NCBI GenBank assembly: GCA_963693365.1
Contig: CAVNZM010000011.1
Location: 620,001-684,000, forward strand
Direction: 5' to 3'
DNA length: 64,000 bases
DNA from: Amoebidium appalachense
Lineage: Eukaryota; Ichthyosporea
In this document: piece by piece, positions 46,488 through 57,889 of the stretch
Layout of the letters: every line of letters starts with the position of its first letter
How positions within the stretch are numbered: the first letter of the stretch is position 1
Translations under genes and position numbers: made by a program
The notes under the pieces: generated by a model
Seen by the model: only the letters and a program-made list of their open reading frames with translations
What the model was told of the DNA's origin: nothing
The model's database searches: none

Positions 46488-47631
46488 GCGATAGTAGTAG
46501 GGGAACTTTGAAATTCCGCTTGTCCCCCGGCACGTGTGTGTGGGGTGCACAGCAATACTTCAAAGTTTGAACTCCCGGGCGCCAGCTCGGAAATTTTTGA
46601 AGTTTTTGCACATTTTCGCGCTAAAAATCGATGATTTTGGGCCTTTTGAAAAAAAAATTGGACCATGAATGAAGGACAAAGGGGAGGAACGTACACAGTA
46701 TACGTATGCTGCCCCCTAGCTAGGCCTTCCCCCAATCCCTTGGATGGTCTTTCGGAAACCGCTCCCAAAGTTTCGGAAATTCCGAAACGGTTTTTTGGAA
46801 AGTAGAACCCTGTTAATTTCAAACTTTGTGGCTGGCGCCTCTACCGTTTCTCGAGTTGATTTATCATGGCGATGAACATATATATACTAAATGAAATAGT
46901 GTAAGGGATTTTTTGGGTGTAGAGTTATTTTTATGCTTTTCAGACTCGATGAAGGATTTTATAAGGATAAAAGTTAACCAATGCAGGGGTTTTTCCCCCT
47001 AGCTCAAAACTGTAACGCGGAAACTAGAAAAATCGGGCCAGTGATGTACGCAAACAATGAGTCGCTTCGCGTTGATCTAAATATCTAAATACTCGGCGAA
47101 TTTAGACAACCAATGGAGTGACAAAAACCAAAATGCGGCCCGACCGGCCATACACAGCTCCGAACTTCTAAGATTGATTGGTGGGGCGTCGCGCGAAAAG
47201 CCACACCCTTTTCCTGCCCAAAAACATATTCCGGTAAATATGCTTTGTTTTTCGGTGTGTGTGTGCCGTTCACAAACTCTTTCGCCGCGGTTCATTGGGG
47301 CCGACCCGACTTTTCTCATCAGCACCTGTATTATCACATTTTTGGCGCCTTTTTTTCAAACACTCTTTCACATGTACGTGTACAACACTATTCTGACTAG
47401 TACTGCTCGATAGCCCCTCAGTTCTGATGTTTTCTTAGCCTCCTGTTTGTCCAGTGACCTGCCTTCTATGTTTGGAACTTGTTATATTATCACCCTGAAA
47501 GCTTTTACTGTTCAGTTCATTTCGTCACAAGTTTAATAACATACACTCTAGGGATTCCAAAACTTATAGGGTGTCTTTACAGCAGCATTGTGCGGAATTC
47601 TACCTTGGCCTTTGCCAAACAGCTCTAGCTC

Positions 47632-48111
47632 TCATTCCCCATGGAGGAGACGCATAAGTCGCATTCTTTCATGATTTAGGTTCAGCATGCCTTTTCCGTC
47701 AACACTAAGCCATGCTTTCACCTTTCCATGCAAGTGCTTTGCGAAAATGAGCCAACTTGTAGGCGTTCTGCAGCCACTTAGATGTGCACGTGGCCGTGCC
47801 TTTGACTGTGGGAGGGTACCATTTTTGTGTTCGCATCTTTTATACATTCCCAATGATTTGGGAACGTGATAGTTCCACATGAGTGCAAAGGCAGAATGAG
47901 CCATACGCCGTATAAGCTGTTTGCGCAACAGACCGTCGGCTAAGGTTCTACCCAACCAACACCCAACAAGCACACGCCACAGCTCCCCCCTGTACATAAT
48001 TGTATACTTTTGACTGTCCTTTTTCTTGTGCGCTGTCACAAAGTTTGTTTGCCGGCATCTTTTGTGTGCCTGTCCCGGTTTGTGTGTTCCACTGGCCTCC
48101 CCCTGGTCCAC
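47632..48111 (-). CDS. Unrecognised intronless open frame, 159 codons
   Basis: An open frame without homopolymer or microsatellite composition, moderately basic, with a segment rich in Leu and Trp (GELWRVLVGCWLGRTL). I do not recognise any family or domain, no intron is needed, and the base composition is lower in GC than the real exons nearby. It may be a chance ORF or a decayed element. The upstream flank is pyrimidine-rich simple sequence. Confidence 0.2.
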   Translation of the reverse strand: MDQGEASGTHKPGQAHKRCRQTNFVTAHKKKDSQKYTIMYRGELWRVLVGCWLGRTLADGLLRKQLIRRMAHSAFALMWNYHVPKSLGMYKRCEHKNGTLPQSKARPRAHLSGCRTPTSWLIFAKHLHGKVKAWLSVDGKGMLNLNHERMRLMRLLHGE

Positions 48112-48353
48112 TTCCCCGTCCCTTGCTCTCCCCCCCCCCCCCTCCCCCCCTCCCCACTATCCGGCGTCTTCCACTGCCCAGTCAGTTGTCGCCCACATCT
48201 CTCCCCACTTTATCACATAAGTCTCCCCTCCCCTCTCCCCCTCTCCCCCCCCCCCCCCTCGGTTTCTTTCACGTGACCCCTTCGTTTGCTCAATCCGCCC
48301 CCCCCCCCCCCCTTTTCGTTTCTTTTACGTGCCCCCTTCGAGTTCTCTATTCA

Positions 48354-48390
<37 letters not shown>

Positions 48391-50777
48391 TCTCCGTTTT
48401 CTCTTTCTCCTTCCCCTAACCCCCTGTTTTCCTCCTAGCTGTCTCAACTAGTACACACTCGGAACCCTCCCCCCCCCCCCCCCCCCAAACATACACATAC
48501 ACACACACGGGCACAAGAGAACCCTCCCAAACCTCCCAGCCGTTGTATTCCTCTGGCATCCCTCGCAAAGAAATGCTCACGTCTTTTTGCCCTCCCCCCT
48601 CCCCCCCCCCCCTCCCTCTCCCTCCCCCCCCCCCCCCCCCCCCCCCCCCACACACACCCATCCCCCACCTCACCCCTGTCGTCTCTTTTTCTTCTTCACC
48701 TCTCGAGTCCCCCCCGCGCCCTGCCCCCTCCCCAGACGCAGTTGCATACTCGGTAGGGAATGGGGTGCTGTAAAAACAAATTGGTGCATACATGCCTTAT
48801 CCCAGTGTCCATGGTAGATCAGGATTTCGTACTGTTATCGTGTAACACATTCTCCAACCCCCCTCCCCCCTTCAAACCACCACCACCATCACCACCACCC
48901 ACCCCCACCCACCTCGGTTTTTCCCCTCTCTCTCTTCCCTCTCCCCTCCCCCTCCCCCCCCCCCGCCCTCCCCCCTCTTTCCCCCAACACAGCCCCCCGG
49001 GCCATTCCTCTGTGACCCCCCCCCCCCCCCCCCCACCCCCTCCCTCCCCTCGCCGCTCTCTTCCTCCTCCTTTCCCTCTATACCCTCTTAAACCTCCCAA
49101 AATATCGCTTTCGAAATCCCCCCCCCCACCCCCTACTCTTAGACTAGTTGAGCTGGATCTATTCACAGATCGCCACCAGCGAGAACAGCAAATTCCACAA
49201 CACTTCGAGGGACTGGTCAGAGCACCTCATCAGACAGCAACATCTTCTGCATGCTGGCAGCCGCTTACTGATCTTACTATAAAAAAGAAGCTTATGTATG
49301 CGTACTTACGTGAGACGTAAAAGACAAGCTGGTGTAATAGGCTTTAAAGGGCTAAGATCGACCTGCAAGGTGCCCCCATGCGAGATGTTGGCAGGATACC
49401 AACAGATGCATATGCAGTTAGTCGAAGGGCAACCAGTTGTAAGTGGCTTACAGTGTAGGCATGTATTGGTTTTAACAGTATGCTGAGTTGTTATGTATTG
49501 ACGCATGTACCTTTAAATGTGAAATGTATGTATGTGCTGTTTAAAACACGCAGATGTTTATGGTGTCTTCATGCGTAACCCTTCCTGGTCCCGTGAGCCT
49601 CCCTCCCACCCCCCCCCCCCCCCCCCCCCCCCCCTACACACACACACACACAAACCCGCACTCGGACACACACACGAGGCTCCACTACTGTACGGTTCCT
49701 CCGGCCAAAAACACACACACACACCATCGCGGCACACGAACTAAAACCCCACCCTCCATTACCGCTTCTCCTCATGCACTTTCCCACACCTAACAAAACA
49801 CACACACGTTTTCGCCATTCTAGATGTCATTTCCCCACATCGACACCGACACTACGCACATCACATTTAGAAGAACGAAAAAACACCGTGAGCTCTCTCT
49901 GCAGCCTTCCTACTGAAAGGATAATCGAGTCCTGGGTTCTTGACTTTTCGGTAGAACGGCTGACCGTTTATTCCTTTTGTTGGAGCCACTCAAAAAAAGC
50001 CAGTCATATTCTATTCATAAACTGTAAACAGCACTACATCTAATATAGACTATTACAACTTCTCCCCGAGGCCTTCTAAATAGCGCTCCGAGTGCTATTT
50101 AGGAGGCCTTGCTTCTCCCGTTCCTCGTTTTCCTTCGTTGTGTCTTCCAAAGTTTCCTTTTTAGTTTCGTGGCCCAAGCTGAGAAACCGGGCCAACAGGT
50201 TTAAACATTCTCCGGTTCGGGCCGGATCATGTCTTGAGAATGATATCCCACAGGCCCCGAATCGGGTTTACCGCTGAGAATCCGGGTCAAAATACGCGGT
50301 TGTGCGCTGTAAGAAATAGCCGCTTATTGGATGGTAATCAGGTCAATCCTATTACCGCCCGCGGGGACCCGACTGCAGCATTCTGATTCTTGTCACTCCA
50401 ATGCCGTTCTCTAAATATCTAAAAGTCTGCTGCTGCTGCTTCGCGTAGCGCAGTTTAGAAACTGAATTATCTAGATCGTAGATCGCAATTCTATTGGATA
50501 AGAAATATTTAGGCGAGTTCCAAGGACCAATCGTCTCATCCTAGACATCTGGAAGACCCCCCCCCCCCCCCCCCCCCTTCCAGATGCGCCCATCTGAAAG
50601 AGGGTTGAAATCAATCTAGATTTTATGCAAACTTTACAACTTTAAGAGATTGATTGGATTGCGGAAGTTTTATACGTAAATTCAACAATCTAGATATTAG
50701 TTCAACGCGAAGCGGCTCAATAAAAAAGAAAATGGAGTCAAAAGGTCACATCATGACCACCAAACTTCACACCGCTC

Positions 50778-50829
<52 letters not shown>

Positions 50830-51006
50830 TCAATGGCACGTACTGCTATAGCGCTGCGCCGGACCACACCTGTTACACTGTTTTTGTGTGCCCCCCCCCC
50901 CCCCTCTCCCCCCCCCCCCCCCCCCTTTTTTTTTTTTTACGTTGCAAGCATCGACCTGCGCCAACTATCCCCCCAACCCCGTCCCTATATACCTTCCCTG
51001 CACACA

Positions 51007-51052
<46 letters not shown>

Positions 51053-51600
51053 TGACATCAGATATTATGCATGTGCATCTCGGAAAGCCCACCGTATTCT
51101 GTGGCAGTTCCATAAGATCCATCATACAGTAACAGCATCTACAAGAATGATTTGAAACATAAATATAGTTAAAGATAGTATATATACTGAGCTAGTTAAT
51201 TAATACACTAATATTAGTGAAGAATTATGATAATAATAACAATGATATACCGTAACGGATCCCCACATTACAGTACATTAATTTGTACTTCTCATTGTGC
51301 ACGTGTGTGCCCAGAAAGCCTTCCGTTTCAATACATGAAAAAAAAAACTTAATCGCCGAAGTCAACCACAGTGATCAATAAGTTTCAGATCCCCTTGGCC
51401 CAAGGCATCAACCTCTTCCTGGAAGTGTGAATGAATGCACGTATGTACAACTATGTGTGTGTGTGTTCTGGGACTCTGTCTGCACTTTCCTCTGTGCCGT
51501 ATGGTACGTGCACGAACTTCGTCAAATGGGTGTGCGGGAGAGCGTGGGTCTGTGCCTGCATGCAGTACCGTATGCAAGTGTGTGTTTGGAGCGCTCACTG
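48112..51600. other. Simple-sequence spacer
   Basis: Poly-C-rich blocks fill 48130-48700 and 48850-49140. (CA)n tracts lie at 49637-49730, 50780-50825 and 51001-51050. Two small hairpins are visible: AGGCCTTCTAAATAGC with its near complement at about 50070-50112, and CATCTGGAAG/CTTCCAGATG around a poly-C run at 50549-50587. No gene recognised. Confidence 0.55.
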
Positions 51601-54250
51601 AATTGACACACACACATGTTTGTAAGTTGTGGCACAATCGTACGGCCACGGTGTGCACAGACCAGGGGCACACTGAGTCTTTCCCTGTTGAAAACGGCCT
51701 GGCCCAAGGGGCTGTCCTCTCCCCATTCTGTGGATTATTTTCTACGATCCAGTTTTGACAGCCATCAAAAGGCACGGCAAGGGGTACACTTTCCACCTAC
51801 CCCCACAGACACAGCACCACACACCGGCACAAACACCCCCGTGTGTGACGTCTGTAGCCTTCGCCGACGACACAACATGGGTTGGCCCCAACAAGGAGAG
51901 CATCCAGCAAACTCTCGACTTATCTGCACCCTTTTTTTTACTACCATGACTTGGAACGACACCCAGACAAGTTTTCAGTCCTCGCCCGTGGTACCCCAAC
52001 ACGGGCGACAGTGGCCCCCCTGCAGTACCGCAAATCCCCGGGAGCACCACCCCTACCCATTCAGATCGAACCCCCCGACGCGCACATCAGAGTGCTAGGG
52101 ATCAACATCACCCTCCAACGACACACCCGGCCCAACGACGGGAAGGCCATGCAGCTGACATTACGGGCCACCACCATACTAGCCCGTAAAATGCTGGCAC
52201 CCAGCCAAGTGATCTACGTGGCCAACAGTGTGGTGGCCCCGGCCATCCTCTTCCTCCTCAAAGGGTCAGTCATCAGCAACACCGCCATGCAGGTAATCGA
52301 CAGCAAGTGGAGAGACCTCCTCCGTCGGAAGTGTGGTTTCCACCGGAGCACTTCGTCCAGGCTGCTACACCATCCCACTCTAGGGGGACTGGCCAGCATC
52401 GTCGAATCAGCAGCCAGCACCATAGTTACGGAGCTGTGTGCCCTGCTGGAAACACCAGGACCAGCAGGGGACGTGGTCCGGTACCGAGCCTGGCAGCAGC
52501 AACACGAGGCAGGCCTACCCTACCCTCCCCTGCAAGCACCCCCAGCCAAACTTTACAGGCTAGGGGAAAAGCAGCTCCACAACTATTGGGCCCATATCAC
52601 GGGGATCCTTCACGAGCGGCACCTGAGTATTGGGGAAACCCCCCCAAAAAAAACACAAGTCCCCCCCCCCCCCCCCCCTCCCCCAAGGAGAAGGAGGGGA
52701 AGCAGCAACAACAACCAGTACCCCTATCAACACCGCTTTCCCGGCGCACCAAAGGATGGCTCCGATCCGGCCGAGCATTGGAGGAAGATACACCATTTTT
52801 CGGCGGCATCTTCCCCCCACCAACAGGCATCACCCCAGATGCTCCACCTACAAGCCAACGAGGAGGCCACACCCTTGCCGGGGGAACGGCCCCGGCCCAC
52901 CACCCCCCCAGCAGCCACCACCGGTAGGGTCACCACCAGGACACAAGTGCACGGCCCACCCGGCTGACCTGCCGAGCCCACCCACTCCCCGTAGGCTCAC
53001 CTACACCGACTTGGTGCCCCAGGCCACCTATGACGAGCGGCAGCAGCAAATCACCCTGCTCACCCCAGACCAACCGATCACCGTTTATACGGACGGCTAG
53101 CCTCATCCACCCGGGCAGTTGGATAGCCCAGGCCGGAGCCGGGGCTGTGCTGGACACCCCGGACCGGAAAGCGCCACCAGTGACCGTCAAGACCAGGCTC
53201 CATACGGCCCTATTATCCACCCAAGCCGAACTCACAGGGGTACTACTAGCCCTCCTGCTCACCCCCACCACCACCCCCATCCACATCAAGCTCGATAACC
53301 TCGGAGTAGTCGACCGATGGGGGGCAAACATGGACCCCACCACACCCCCTCGACGTAAGCTAAAGTTCCGCCACATAGTGGAATGGGCTCACGTACGAGA
53401 CCAACTCTCCCTACGGCAACCAGGCTCTGTACAGGTATCGTGGGTGAAGGGGCACCAATCCAACACCAAACGGTACGGTCAACGGAATAACGAGGCAGAC
53501 AAGGCAGGCAATGCAGGAAGAGCCCTCCCCCTCCCCCCCCCCCCCCCCCCCACCTCCGGCCCCAGGGGGGGGGGGGAATGCTTCCTACGACTACAAGGCC
53601 ACCGTATCCCCGCATTCCCAGTACACTGAACCGGTTGAACAAGGACTTCCTCACCGACATGGCCGGCAAGACCAAGGCTATGTCCATACTAGCCGACCCC
53701 AGACTGCTCCCAGCCGAACGGAACCCCCTCAAGCTCAACAAGGGGCCCGCACAGTCAACCATCGGGGCCGTCAGAGGCAACATTCGTAGCCTGTCCCTGG
53801 CTATGGGCACCCTGCCTACCATGACACGGCTACACCGAGATCACCCCACCGTCGTTACACAGCCCACATGCCCCCGGTGCAGCCAGCACCCTGAGACCAC
53901 CACCCACCTCTGGGCCTGCCCGGCCCATGCCGGGAGGTCCCCACCCTGACCACGGCCATCATCCACAACGTCCTGACACTCGTCATCCAAACACCCCCAC
54001 GGCACAGCACCACCATACGGCAGCCACGGTGGTAGACCAATGTGCATGGATAAACGGAACACAACACTCCCCCCCACCCACCCCAAAATGCAAAAACACC
54101 ACCATATACCCACCACCCGTAGAAAGAAAAGTATGGCTCCCCAAAAACCCAAGACACCCACAAATACACCCCCCACACACACCCGGCCAGCCTGTTCTGA
54201 CTGCCGGAACACACACAGACCCAGTGTGCCCTGTAAAATCCACCTTTTAG
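51600..54250 (+). mobile_element. Degenerate non-LTR (LINE-type) retrotransposon, RT plus RNase H
   Basis: Fragments of one polyprotein appear in order on the + strand in several frames. The reverse transcriptase palm block NGLAQGAVLSP lies near 51690-51720 and the active-site box VAFADDT near 51855-51875. An RT-connection region follows (VLGINITLQ near 52095; 52140-52620). RNase H comes next: TVYTDG near 53085-53097, QAELTG near 53223, KLDNLGV near 53288 and NNEADKAGN near 53488, which together supply the Asp-Glu-Asp-Asp catalytic set. It ends with a Cys-Cys-His-Cys knuckle, CPRC..H..TTHLWAC, near 53870-53915. The usual endonuclease and the N-terminal RT part are not visible, so the copy is 5'-truncated. 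At least three frame changes, some at poly-C runs, and an in-frame stop right after YTDG show that it is dead, or that the homopolymers are misassembled. The element family is not resolved. Confidence 0.85.
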
Positions 54251-54421
54251 TTCACAAAAACATCGCCACAACATACGTACAACAACACATAATGTTAGGC
54301 AGCAACCCCCCACCACCACCACCACCACCCCATCATCCACCCATACCCACCGTAAATACTATACACAACACTTAGGACTTCCCAATACTGTAGATCGACC
54401 AATGAGAGCCATCGGTTAACG

Positions 54422-54427
54422 TTTATT
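54422..54427 (-). terminator. Putative poly(A) signal of the AKAP7-like gene
   Basis: AATAAA on the minus strand about 306 nt downstream of the stop codon at 54733-54735. It is the first canonical hexamer downstream of that gene. Confidence 0.45.
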
Positions 54428-54732
54428 GCTAGGTTTTGAATGGAGGGGAGGACTGGAGCCTCCTGCCGGCGTGGCTGGGGTAGTAGCCCTGGGCAAAGTG
54501 TGTACTTATAGTTCGGTTGTGAAGGACGGTTTAGCTTAGCTGAACTCATAGATAGCACCTTAACTAGTGTACTGTCGGTGCTGTGTGGTAAACGGTAGTT
54601 TCCCTAGAGGGCCTGAAAAAAAATAAAAAACACATGTTTGGAAGTGGTCATGTGTGGTGGTGGTTGCAGGCCAATATTTCAGGAAACCTATGTCAGTGTC
54701 CTGTGCATGTACATTCAAGTGTGTTCTTGAGT

Positions 54733-55249
54733 TCATGGGGGGGCTGCAGCAGGTAGTGGGGGGACGAATGGGTGGCTGGCAAGCACACGGTAGTAGTCGT
54801 CTGGTCCATATGGCTCCCCCATCGCACAGAGCTCCACAACCTCAACACGCTGCACAACATTATGTATCAAAGCGATCAGTAAAACAAGACGGTAGAAAAT
54901 TATTAAGGTCACCTAATAGATGGAGTGTTGCTAAATCACACTATGGTATTGTTTCATTGATGTAGCATTCTTCCAATCCGATAGAATAAGCTGTTGCGTT
55001 AGCCAATGCCTACACATGTATCTGGATTGAATCAAGCATTGTGTGCCCGTCAGTGTTGAACGTGTGTGTACGTGTGTGCGAGCGAGTGTGTGAGGGTGTA
55101 TAATTGGGTGTGTAAGCGAGTGAGTGGTGTGCGGGTAATTGTGTGTGCGTCCTCAAATTTCATTGTCTGTGCATGTTCTAAGGTGCGCGCGAGTGCGCGC
55201 ACGCATAGGTGTGTGTGTGTGTGGTGGTGGTGGTGGTGGTGGTGCACGT

Positions 55250-55282
<33 letters not shown>

Positions 55283-55707
55283 TATAAAGCAGTACGGTGG
55301 GGATGGCCTAAAGCAAGAGAACAAGGCATAGAAGTAGAGAGAGATAAAGATCAATTCCTCACAGTAACAGGGGGATCGAGGTAGGTGAGGAGAGGGAGTG
55401 TGCGTATTCAATATATGCAGATACTGAGTATTTGCTCATTTTTCTCCCCCTTCTTTCCCAACGAACATAGTAATTCAAAGCCTCTGAAGCCCGTGCGCTT
55501 GTGTGTGTGTGTGTGTGTGCGCGCGCGTGGGCACATGTCAATGTGCTCATATTTTTTGCTTTGCGTGTGTGTGTGTGGTGGTGGTGATGGTGGTGGCGGT
55601 GGTGTTTGTGTGTGTGTCACTGTTTGTGGGGGGGGGGGGGGTGGGAGGGAGGGAGGGGGCTCGACCTCCCTACTGTGGGGGGGTGGGGGGTTGGTTTTTT
55701 TTTTTTT

Positions 55708-55750
<43 letters not shown>

Positions 55751-56213
55751 GGAGGGGTGCTCGACCTCCCTATTGCTTAGTGGTACACTGCAATTACAAT
55801 TATATGCGTGAGGCTGTGTTTTCTCTTCTCGGCCTAAGGAGCATTAGGGACTCGGGGGAGGAGAAAGGGGAAGATTTCAAAATGATGCAGATAACATGTG
55901 AAACGTGAAGATAAAAGAACATGACTCATGCAACAAAAGGAGAGGTCATCCTAGTGCAGGGGGGGAGAAGGGGACACTGTGTTCCACACTACTAACTTTT
56001 TGGATGGGGTGTGGAAGACATGGGTGAAGAGAGCAAATGGTAATACCTCTGTGTTGAACATGCGCTTTTCGTGTTGCTGGTAGGCCTGCACACCTATGCG
56101 AGTTACAGAGCCCGTGCCCCCCTCTGTGCGGTGGCGGCTCATCTTGGCAACGGTAACGTGTGCAGTGAAATCCTGGGTGGCTGTGGCAATGCTGTGTGCG
56201 TGCACAAGTATTG

Positions 56214-56301
<88 letters not shown>

Positions 56302-56566
56302 TGTGTGTTTGTGTGTGTTCACACACACCTGTTTTCTCTATGCGGAGGGAGGTTGGGGGGGGGGCAAGTGCCAAATTTCTGTTAGCTGCCCCCTGGTTGT
56401 GTTACCCTTTGGTTTATGTTATTCCCATGTTGCTAGATCTTACTTCTTTTCAGCTCTGTGTCAATTATATGGGTCTCTCTTCATTACCTTCATATAGTTA
56501 CTATCCTTGGATTAACCAAATCGACCCCCTTGAAACGTCCAACAACCCGCACAAAACAAACCTACA

Positions 56567-56602
<36 letters not shown>

Positions 56603-57889
56603 TACCAAGGAGGAGAGAGAGAGAGAGAAAGAGGAAGGGGAGAGAGGAGAGAGGGGGGTGAGGGAAACCGGAGGGTGGGGGAAGGGTGGGGCGGAGAGAA
56701 AGAGAGAGAGGGAGGGGGGAGGGGAGAGAGGGAGAAAAGGAGGGTGGGGGCGGAAAGAGAGAATGAGAGTGGGAGATAGTACACCCACCCTGCGGCACGG
56801 AATGCCTCAGTCAGGTCGTGGTAGAGGTTTGTGAGGGTGCGCAGGGCAGGGCTGTCAGCCACACTCATGTACACCACCTGCCCACCGCTAAACGTGCCCA
56901 GGCCCCGCATCTGAAGCTGCAGTGGCACCTTCAATTTCGCCTTTGCCTGCATGGTTTTGAATTCATTAGACCAAAACCGGTCCAACTAACAAGCATGCCC
57001 GTCCCCCCCCCCCCCCCCCCCCCCCCAAAAGAAAACAGCCTGAGTAGTAACAATACAAAAAAAAAAAAGAGGGGGGGGGGGGGGGGGGGGGGCTGAACAA
57101 AACAAACAAACAACAAACAAACAACAAACGAAAAGAAAAAGAAGAAGAAAAAGAAAAAGAAAAAGAAAAAAGAAAAAAAAGTAAAGCGACAAATAAGGAA
57201 GGGGGGGGGGGGGGAGAGAGGGGAGGAGAAGGGAAAGAGAAAGAAAAGGGGGGGGGGGGGGGGATGAGACCCTCTCTCTCCCTCCCTCCTTCCATTCTTG
57301 CCTCCCTCGCCCCTCACTTTCCGTTTTCCAAGCCCTACACATTCCTTCACCCCAGGCAATTGTATCCACTCCATTTGCCGGCTACCCAACTTTTCCTCCT
57401 CCCAACTAGTGAGAAACACAGCGTAGTTTTACGAACAAAACATTTATTTCGATATGGATGCTTTACACCCACCTTCCGAACCATAAACCCGTCCGAATCC
57501 TAGCAGCACCACACCTCCACAGCACACTCTCCAGCACCGCCCACCTTTGTGACCACCTCTTCCAGTATCCTCTTGGCCTCGTCCACCCTCTCCTCCCCTC
57601 CCAGGTCTAGCACCACCAGGGTCAGGTGTGCCCTGTGTGCAGCCACCATGGCTGGCTCCAACCTTGCATAGTGGCCCACCATGGCTGTCTGCACCTGCTT
57701 GATGTTGCGCTGCGTGGCTTCAGACCGCAGGGGCACAGATATGAAGTGTGTGGCCTGGAAGGGGGGAGTCCGTGCATGCCCTCCTGCCCCTCCTCTGCCT
57801 CTTCCGCCTCCTCCCCTCCCTCCTCCCCCCCTTCCACCCCCACGGGGTGTAGCTCCAGGCAGGGGTCGGCCTGGCTCCCAGTTGCTCAT
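54733..57889 (-). CDS. AKAP7-type 2H phosphoesterase with RGG-rich N-terminus
   Basis: The AKAP7/ASCC1 C-terminal fold belongs to the 2H (LigT-like) phosphoesterases, which act on 2',5'- or cyclic RNA phosphates; mammalian AKAP7 degrades 2-5A. Four phase-0 exons: 57545-57889, 56785-56946, 56047-56172, 54733-54849 (249 aa). A Gly/Arg stretch of GGGGR units (residues 16-40) precedes the domain, followed by FQATHFISVPL. The first catalytic H-x-T is AHLTLVVLDL (His88-Thr90); then comes MRGLGTFSGGQVVYM, and the second H-x-T is DFTAHVTVAKMS (His174-Thr176). The last exon gives VEVVELCAMGEPYGPDDYYR, matching the family's 'I-LCSM...YY' end. The start is the ATG just inside the exon: a good acceptor (TTTCATGCAG) sits 5 bases upstream, so a 5' UTR intron is likely. 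No KH domain is seen upstream, which favours AKAP7-like over ASCC1. The acceptor of exon 3 has an alternative 8 bp upstream that breaks phase. Confidence 0.85.
56216..56301. repeat. (GT)n microsatellite in AKAP7-like intron 2
   Basis: About 85 bp of GT repeats, lying about 45 bp upstream (in gene sense) of the exon 3 acceptor, where it reads as (CA)n. Confidence 0.95.

Noticed and set aside
49150-49320. Short + strand open stretch (LVELDLFTDRHQREQQ...)
   Set aside because: It looks non-repetitive but has no recognisable family, start context or splice partner.
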